Positions 1 to 5,318 of a stretch of DNA of 5,318 nucleotides are shown here, piece by piece; position 1 is the first letter of the stretch, and each line of letters opens with the position of its first letter. The stretch is from Deltaproteobacteria bacterium (GTDB lineage Bacteria > Desulfobacterota > Desulfobacteria > C00003060 > C00003106): positions 1-5,318 of the forward strand of contig JAFDAE010000166.1 of the NCBI GenBank assembly GCA_019314005.1. Reading direction: 5' to 3'. The position numbers and the translations under genes are program-made. Under the pieces are notes generated by a model. It was not told the DNA's origin. It ran no database searches and saw only the letters and a program-made list of their open reading frames with translations.

Positions 1-114
<114 letters not shown>

Positions 115-131
115 CAGTTGTCAACTGCTGC

Positions 132-620
<489 letters not shown>

Positions 621-632
621 TTAATATTAGTC

Positions 633-777
633 AGTGTCCATTCAGAAACGGCATCTTTTGTCTCAATACTGCGTTCTCCGCAGGTCTCTATCCTCGACGT
701 AGCGCGGCTACGCCTGCGGTAGAAACCTTTGTGCGGCCTTGTCTTGGGACAAAATATACCATTTCTGAATGGACACT
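633..777. mobile_element. MITE-like palindromic element with 16-bp perfect terminal inverted repeats, between rpsL and rpsG
   Basis: The 145-bp segment begins with AGTGTCCATTCAGAAA (633-648) and ends with its exact reverse complement (762-777). Pairing continues inward: aligned without gaps, positions 633-669 and 741-777 match at 32 of 37 pairs. The interior holds further nested inverted repeats (678-684 with 713-719, and 698-703 with 707-712). No open reading frame of its own is credible. Size, inverted ends and lack of coding capacity are typical of a miniature inverted-repeat transposable element or a large intergenic palindromic repeat. I found no clear target-site duplication: the flanks read ATTAGTC on the left and ATTTCTA on the right. 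I cannot assign the ends to a named insertion sequence family. The alternative is a vertically inherited regulatory RNA structure of the str operon; the length and near-perfect ends favour a mobile or formerly mobile repeat. Confidence 0.7.
678..719. repeat. Nested GC-rich hairpin at the centre of the palindromic element
   Basis: Positions 678-684 (CCGCAGG) are the reverse complement of 713-719 (CCTGCGG). Inside lies a second perfect hairpin: CGTAGC at 698-703, loop GCG, GCTACG at 707-712. The two right-hand arms are contiguous, so the stems can stack, leaving 685-697 as a 13-base one-sided bulge. The segment is clearly richer in GC than the rest of the spacer. It resembles the small palindromes that many bacterial genomes carry in high copy, and may be a separate repeat module carried within the larger element. 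Confidence 0.6.
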
Positions 778-781
778 ATTT

Positions 782-1153
782 CTATTTGGGTTTCTTGGCC
801 CCATACTTCGACCGACCCTGTCTACGATCCTGAACCCCGATAGCATCAAGCGTGCCACGCACAACATGATATCGTACGCCGGGCAAATCTTTCACACGCC
901 CGCCCCGCACTAAGATCACGGAATGTTCCTGTAAGTTATGCCCTATCCCGGGAATGTATGAGGTTACCTCAATTCCGTTTGTTAACCGAACACGTGCTAC
1001 CTTTCTTAAGGCTGAATTAGGTTTTTTGGGGGTAGAGGTATATACTCTGACACACACCCCGCGTCTTTGCGGACACCCCTTTAAGGCCGGGGTATTTGTT
1101 TTGTTCTTTAACCGTGCTCGGCCCTTCTTTACTAATTGATTAATAGTAGGCAT
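782..1153 (-). CDS. rpsL: 30S ribosomal protein S12
   Basis: S12 sits at the 30S decoding centre near the A site, helps monitor codon-anticodon pairing and is where many streptomycin-resistance mutations fall. The product is 123 residues, complete, and close to the 124 of Escherichia coli. The family signature [20 protein letters not shown] spans residues 38-57, and [20 protein letters not shown] spans 71-90. Lys43, Lys88 and Pro91 are all the wild-type residues, so the sequence shows no classic streptomycin-resistance change. Asp89, which RimO methylthiolates in some bacteria, is present in the usual context. The start at ATG 1151-1153 gives the canonical MPTINQL beginning and follows a GAGGA site. 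The stop is TAG, 4 bp before the palindromic element. It lies 167 bp downstream of rpoC and probably has its own promoter as well as possible read-through. Confidence 0.98.
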   Translation of the reverse strand: MPTINQLVKKGRARLKNKTNTPALKGCPQRRGVCVRVYTSTPKKPNSALRKVARVRLTNGIEVTSYIPGIGHNLQEHSVILVRGGRVKDLPGVRYHVVRGTLDAIGVQDRRQGRSKYGAKKPK

Positions 1154-1157
1154 AATA

Positions 1158-1162
1158 TCCTC
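1158..1162 (-). promoter_or_regulatory. Shine-Dalgarno site of rpsL
   Basis: The minus strand reads GAGGA, then 4 bases, then the rpsL ATG. Counting from the GAGG core the gap is 5 bases. This is a good match at a normal distance and supports the chosen start. Confidence 0.8.
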
Positions 1163-1169
1163 ATTATTT

Positions 1170-1185
1170 GTACGGACAATCGTAC
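1170..1185 (-). other. Small inverted repeat in the rpsL leader
   Basis: The minus strand reads GTACG, a six-base loop ATTGTC, then CGTAC, a perfect 5-bp stem. It ends 7 bases before the rpsL Shine-Dalgarno core. It could form a short leader hairpin in the rpsL mRNA without hiding the ribosome site. The stem is short enough that chance cannot be excluded. Confidence 0.35.
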
Positions 1186-1198
1186 TTCTGTGTTTTTA

Positions 1199-1232
1199 CT
1201 CTTTGTGAAGTGCTGCCCTGAATAACAAAGAG
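1199..1232 (-). other. 8-bp inverted repeat near the predicted transcription start of rpsL
   Basis: CTCTTTGT (1199-1206 on the plus strand) is the exact reverse complement of ACAAAGAG (1225-1232), with an 18-base loop between. It lies immediately downstream of the predicted promoter, so depending on the real start it is either the first hairpin of the mRNA or a palindrome overlapping +1. No U-run of terminator quality follows on the minus strand, where the next bases read TAAAAACAC, so it is not an evident rho-independent terminator for rpoC. Confidence 0.4.
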
Positions 1233-1233
1233 A

Positions 1234-1264
1234 ATTATTTATCAATATTATCCCTCTGTGTCAA
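1234..1264 (-). promoter_or_regulatory. Candidate sigma-70 type promoter for the str operon
   Basis: The minus strand has a perfect -35 hexamer TTGACA (1259-1264). Candidate -10 boxes downstream are GATAAA (1238-1243, spacing 15) and AATAAT (1234-1239, spacing 19, 5 of 6 matches to TATAAT). Neither has the ideal 17-base spacing, and the region is AT-rich, so the exact -10 is uncertain. A start near 1225-1231 would give a leader of about 75 bases ahead of rpsL. The 167-bp gap after rpoC fits an independent promoter for the ribosomal genes. Confidence 0.5.
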
Positions 1265-1320
1265 CAAAAATCTTTCATTCCTTCTTTTATTCGCAAAGCG
1301 TCCCCAAGCATCTTTCCACA

Positions 1321-4300
1321 TTATTCATTACCGCCGGCAGCAGCCTCCGTTTCTGTCTGAGCCTCATCAATAACAGTAGCAATGGGGGTATCTTTGTATA
1401 GGGCGATTCCGGTCCCCGACGGGATAATACGCCCCATAATGACATTCTCCTTTAACCCTCTCAAGGTATCCACCTTGCCGGAAATAGCAGCATCTGATAG
1501 CACCTTGGTGGTTTCCTGAAATGATGCGGCAGAGATAAAGCTTTCAGTGCTCAACGACGCCTTTGTTATACCGAGAAGGAGGGGTTCAGCAGTGGCCGGG
1601 GCGCCGCCTTCTTGCAAAATACGCTCATTGGTCTCTTTAAATATTCGGCCTTCTACCTGTTCGTCTAACAAGAATTCTGTATCACCCGGGTCGATGACTC
1701 TGACCCGCCTGAGCATCTGTCGGACAATGACTTCAATGTGTTTGTCGTTGATGCGAACTCCTTGAAGTCGGTAGACCTCCTGAACCTCATCGACCAGATA
1801 CCGAGCGAGGGCATGCACTCCCAGCACGTTTAAGATATCGTGAGGATCAACGGACCCCTCCATCAATGACTCGCCGGCTCGGATATAGTCTCCTTCATGC
1901 ACGCTTATATGCTTTCCTTTTGGGACTAAATAGTCCTTCTTGTCACCAACCTCAGGGGTAATGGTGACTTTTCTCTTGCCCTTTACTCCCTTAGAAAAGC
2001 TGATATATCCGTCAATCTCACTGATAATGGCAATCTCTTTCGGTTTTCTAACCTCAAAGAGCTCAGCCACTCGGGGAAGACCACCTGTAATGTCTTTAGT
2101 TTTTGTAGTTTCTCGTGGAATCTTCGCAATAATATCTCCTGCCGCAATCATGTTGCCTTCTGATACCGTTAAGATAGCATTCAGCGGAAGAAGATATCTG
2201 GCGTCTCTAGTCGTACCCGGGATTTTGGTAGTCTTTCCGCTCTCATCTTTAATCGATATCCGGGGACGCAATTCAGTATCCTTGTAGTCCACAATCACCA
2301 TGCTCGCTTTTCCAGTTACCGGATCGACCTTTTCCGTCATGGTCCGCCCGACAACAATATCCCCAAACTTAATCTTACCTGAGGTTTCGGTTAAAATCGA
2401 CATGGTATACGGATCCCAAAACAGTATTAAATCGCCAGGCATGACCGGATCTCCATCTTTTTTGATGAGATGTGCCCCATAGATGACAGGATACCGTTCC
2501 CGCTCGCGTCCATTCGGACTAATAACAGCAATCTCGCCATTACGGTTCATTGCCACCAGCTCGCCAGCTACATTTCCTACAGTCTCCAAGTTGATAAACT
2601 TAAGCGTACCTTTGTTTCGAACCTTTATATCTGCCTGTTCCGCCCTTCGACTGGCAGTCCCTCCAATATGAAAGGTTCTCATAGTAAGCTGTGTCCCTGG
2701 TTCCCCGATTGACTGAGCAGCCAAAATGCCTATAGCCTGTCCGATCTCAACCGGTCTCCCATGGGCCAAATCTCGGCCATAACATTTAGCGCAGACCCCC
2801 ACCTTTGAACGGCATGTTAGAACTGATCTGATCTGCACCTGTTCCAAACCTGCTTCGTCGACCTTTTTAACCTTTGCCTCGTCGATATCTTCGCCGGCTT
2901 TAACCAATATTTGATCTGAAAATGGATCCCGTATATTTTCCAACGCAACCCGCCCAAGTATACGTTCTCCAACCCGTTGAATAATTTCACCACCCTCCAT
3001 GAGCGATTTTACTTCAATACCTTCGGTGGTTCCGCAATCTTGCTCTGTTATGATCGCATCCTGCGCTACATCCACCAAACGCCGGGTTAAGTAGCCTGAA
3101 TTTGCGGTCTTTAACGCGGTATCTGCCAAACCTTTCCGCGCGCCATGGGTAGAGACAAAGTATTGGAGCACCGTTAGCCCCTCCCGGAAATTCGACGTTA
3201 TCGGGGTCTCAATAATTTCGCCGGACGGTTTGGCCATCAGACCACGCATTCCAGCCAATTGGCGCATCTGGTCTTTACTCCCTCTGGACCCGGAATCGGC
3301 CATCATATATATAGAATTAAAACTTTCCTCCTTGAGGATCTCACCATCTTCTCCACGAACAACCTCGCCGGCGTCATCCACTACCGGCGCCATCTTCATC
3401 TCTTCCATCATCTTGTTGGCAACTTCGTCCGTGGCCTTGGCCCAGATGTCAACCACCTTGTTATATTTTTCGCCTTGGGTGATCAGGCCCTCAACATACT
3501 GTTCCTCAATCTCCTTAACTTCCTTTCCGGCCGCTTTTAAGATAGCGTCTTTCTGTGGGGGGATGACCATATCATTCACTGACACCGAAACAGCCGCCTT
3601 CGTGGCATAATGAAAGCCCAAATTTTTCAACCTATCAGTAAGAATAACGGTCGTTTTGATACCAAGTGTCCGATAACACTGGTTAATCAAATTGCGCAAG
3701 GCCTTCTTATCCATAACCTTGTTAATCAGATCAAAAGGAAGCTCAGATGGCACAATCTCCCTAAAAATAATACGTCCCACAGTGGTGTCGACACGTTTGC
3801 CATCCATACGGACCTGTATAGAAGCATGCAGTCCTGCCATGCCGGCGTCATGAGCCATGCGAACTTCTTCGGGATTAGCAAAAATCTTTCCTGCCCCTTT
3901 TTCACGTGAGACAACACGGGTAAGGTAATATATCCCCAGTACAATATCCTGAGTCGGCACAATAATCGGCTCTCCACTGGCTGGAGACAGGATATTATTG
4001 GTGGACATCATCAGTACACGCGCCTCGATCTGTGCCTCTATGGAAAGAGGGATATGGACCGCCATCTGATCGCCATCGAAATCTGCATTAAAGGCTGTAC
4101 AGACCAGGGGATGGAGCTGAACTGCTTTGCCCTCGATCAAAATCGGCTCAAAGGCCTGCATGCCGAGGCGGTGCAAGGTGGGAGCACGGTTCAGTATAAT
4201 AGGGTACTCTTTTACGACTTCGTCCAAGGTATCCCAAACTTCCGGGACCTCGCGTTCTACCATTCTTTTAGCGCTCTTTATGGTGGTAACATACCCTTTG

Positions 4301-5318
4301 GCTTCAAGCCTACTGTAAACAAACGGCTTAAACAGCTCTAAAGCCATCTGTTTCGGAAGGCCACATTGATGCAGACGTAACTCCGGGCCAACGACAATTA
4401 CCGTTCTACCGGAATAGTCAACACGTTTCCCCAATAGATTCTGGCGGAACCTCCCCTGCTTACCCTTGAGCATATCACTTAATGATTTTAGAGGCCGTTT
4501 ATTTGTACCGGTAACGGTCTTACCTCTTCTACCATTATCAAACAAGACATCTACCGATTCCTGAAGCATCCTTTTCTCATTACGTATGATGATATCCGGA
4601 GCGTGCAGATCCTGGAGTCTTTTTAGACGATTATTTCTATTGATGACGCGTCTGTACAGATCGTTCAAATCGGAAGTGGCAAAACGCCCCCCTTCCAAGG
4701 GGACCAAGGGACGCAGATCAGGGGGTAACACAGGAATGACATCCATTATCATCCAATCAGGACGATTACTCGATCGCCTAAAGGCGTCGATCACCTTAAG
4801 CTGTTTGAAACACTTCTTTCTTTTGGCCTCTGAACCGGTATTCCGTACTTCCTCACGAAGATCAGCATTAAGCTGGTCTAAGTCTATTGTAGCCAAAAGT
4901 GTTTTGATTCCTTCAGCACCCATCTCTGCCTTAAAGGCCGTCCCATACTTTTCACGAGCCTCGTTATACTTTTCTTCCGTCAGGATTTCTTTATATTTCA
5001 GAGGGGTGTTATTGGGATCAGTAACAACATACGCATCAAAATAAAGGACCTTCTCCAATTCTTTCATAGTAAGATCGAGAAGATTTCCGATTTTGCTCGG
5101 AAGGCTTTTTAAAAACCAGATATGGGCAACAGGAGTAGCCAGCGCAATATGGCCCATCCGTTCTCTTCTCACTTTGGACTGTATGACTTCTACTCCGCAC
5201 TTCTCACATACTACGCCTCGATGTTTCATCCGCTTGTATTTGCCGCAGTTGCACTCGTAATCCTTAGTCGGCCCGAATATTTTGGCGCAGAACAGCCCAT
5301 CTCGTTCCGGCTTGAACG
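1321..5318 (-). CDS. rpoC: DNA-directed RNA polymerase subunit beta' (5' end cut by window edge)
   Basis: RpoC forms one pincer of RNA polymerase and carries the catalytic Mg site. The reading frame runs to the window edge: before the internal Met at 5227-5229 it continues 29 codons beginning [16 protein letters not shown], so the Met is not the start. About 48 N-terminal residues are missing, judged by alignment with remembered Escherichia coli RpoC; the window holds 1331 codons, giving about 1379 residues in all. In-window residues: first zinc site Cys22, 24, 37, 40; Mg loop NADFDGD 410-416, with its three Asp intact; bridge helix about 715-751; second zinc site Cys761, 835, 842, 845; trigger loop with Met879, Arg880, Thr881 and His883. 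An SI3-like insertion follows, about 890-1070, then the conserved [20 protein letters not shown] near the C terminus. The tail is acidic and Ala-rich. The stop is TAA. It is presumably preceded by rpoB outside the window. No clear terminator follows. Confidence 0.98.
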   Translation of the reverse strand, partial: FKPERDGLFCAKIFGPTKDYECNCGKYKRMKHRGVVCEKCGVEVIQSKVRRERMGHIALATPVAHIWFLKSLPSKIGNLLDLTMKELEKVLYFDAYVVTDPNNTPLKYKEILTEEKYNEAREKYGTAFKAEMGAEGIKTLLATIDLDQLNADLREEVRNTGSEAKRKKCFKQLKVIDAFRRSSNRPDWMIMDVIPVLPPDLRPLVPLEGGRFATSDLNDLYRRVINRNNRLKRLQDLHAPDIIIRNEKRMLQESVDVLFDNGRRGKTVTGTNKRPLKSLSDMLKGKQGRFRQNLLGKRVDYSGRTVIVVGPELRLHQCGLPKQMALELFKPFVYSRLEAKGYVTTIKSAKRMVEREVPEVWDTLDEVVKEYPIILNRAPTLHRLGMQAFEPILIEGKAVQLHPLVCTAFNADFDGDQMAVHIPLSIEAQIEARVLMMSTNNILSPASGEPIIVPTQDIVLGIYYLTRVVSREKGAGKIFANPEEVRMAHDAGMAGLHASIQVRMDGKRVDTTVGRIIFREIVPSELPFDLINKVMDKKALRNLINQCYRTLGIKTTVILTDRLKNLGFHYATKAAVSVSVNDMVIPPQKDAILKAAGKEVKEIEEQYVEGLITQGEKYNKVVDIWAKATDEVANKMMEEMKMAPVVDDAGEVVRGEDGEILKEESFNSIYMMADSGSRGSKDQMRQLAGMRGLMAKPSGEIIETPITSNFREGLTVLQYFVSTHGARKGLADTALKTANSGYLTRRLVDVAQDAIITEQDCGTTEGIEVKSLMEGGEIIQRVGERILGRVALENIRDPFSDQILVKAGEDIDEAKVKKVDEAGLEQVQIRSVLTCRSKVGVCAKCYGRDLAHGRPVEIGQAIGILAAQSIGEPGTQLTMRTFHIGGTASRRAEQADIKVRNKGTLKFINLETVGNVAGELVAMNRNGEIAVISPNGRERERYPVIYGAHLIKKDGDPVMPGDLILFWDPYTMSILTETSGKIKFGDIVVGRTMTEKVDPVTGKASMVIVDYKDTELRPRISIKDESGKTTKIPGTTRDARYLLPLNAILTVSEGNMIAAGDIIAKIPRETTKTKDITGGLPRVAELFEVRKPKEIAIISEIDGYISFSKGVKGKRKVTITPEVGDKKDYLVPKGKHISVHEGDYIRAGESLMEGSVDPHDILNVLGVHALARYLVDEVQEVYRLQGVRINDKHIEVIVRQMLRRVRVIDPGDTEFLLDEQVEGRIFKETNERILQEGGAPATAEPLLLGITKASLSTESFISAASFQETTKVLSDAAISGKVDTLRGLKENVIMGRIIPSGTGIALYKDTPIATVIDEAQTETEAAAGGNE

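Noticed and set aside
633..777. Palindromic element as a rho-independent terminator between rpsL and rpsG
   Set aside because: On the transcribed strand the stem is followed by GACTAATATTAAG, with no U-run, and termination here would cut off the essential rpsG and tuf genes.
626..784. Target-site duplication around the palindromic element
   Set aside because: The flanking bases ATTAGTC and ATTTCTA share only a short ATT start, and trimming the ends by one or two bases does not produce a matching pair, so no duplication is claimed.
1255..1320. Rho-independent terminator after rpoC
   Set aside because: The minus strand has a short T-run (ATTTTTG) downstream of rpoC, but the best stem I can draw before it is only about 4 bp, so there is no convincing hairpin.
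1154..1320. A small gene (for example an L7Ae-like ribosomal protein) between rpoC and rpsL
   Set aside because: Some bacteria have such a gene here, but the 167-bp gap is too short and has no supported frame on the minus strand.
2300..3909. Several plus-strand open frames of 60-126 codons opposite rpoC
   Set aside because: All are antisense to a well-conserved essential gene and show no start signals or protein features.
3726..3977. Minus-strand open frame of 83 codons inside rpoC in another frame
   Set aside because: It lies wholly within strongly conserved rpoC coding sequence, including flanks of the catalytic region, and shows no independent start signal. It is a frame shadow.

Overview
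This window is a bacterial chromosomal segment carrying the junction between the RNA polymerase (rpo) gene cluster and the str ribosomal operon. All genes lie on the minus strand, so transcription runs from high to low coordinates: rpoC (5' end cut by the window edge), a 167-bp spacer, rpsL, a 179-bp spacer, rpsG, a 30-bp spacer, then the first 33 codons of tuf, cut by the other edge. Base composition is moderate (mid-40s % GC by eye). The RpoC carries an SI3-type insertion in the trigger loop, and RpoC, S12, S7 and EF-Tu all resemble those of Gram-negative bacteria. That would fit a deep proteobacterial, Desulfobacterota-like or Nitrospirota-like lineage, but this is an impression and the sequence does not let me assign a phylum.

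Region by region: 1321-5318 is the beta' subunit of RNA polymerase with both zinc sites, the Mg-binding NADFDGD loop, bridge helix and trigger loop intact. 1154-1320 holds no gene. It contains a good -35 box with several possible -10 boxes, two small inverted repeats and the rpsL Shine-Dalgarno site, so rpsL probably has its own promoter in addition to any read-through from rpoC. 782-1153 is ribosomal protein S12. 603-781 is a long spacer almost filled by a 145-bp element with inverted ends (633-777). 132-602 is ribosomal protein S7. 1-101 is the start of EF-Tu, preceded by a full AGGAGG site.

The genes are core transcription and translation machinery and show no sign of decay. Two things depart from the textbook arrangement. 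First, the palindromic MITE-like element sits between rpsL and rpsG, the intercistronic interval that in Escherichia coli holds the S7 autoregulatory site. It starts 4 bp after the rpsL stop codon and would fold into a long stem in the mRNA. Second, fusA (EF-G), which usually lies between rpsG and tuf, is absent: tuf begins 30 bp after the rpsG stop. I found no new protein system here; the element is the most interesting object in the window.
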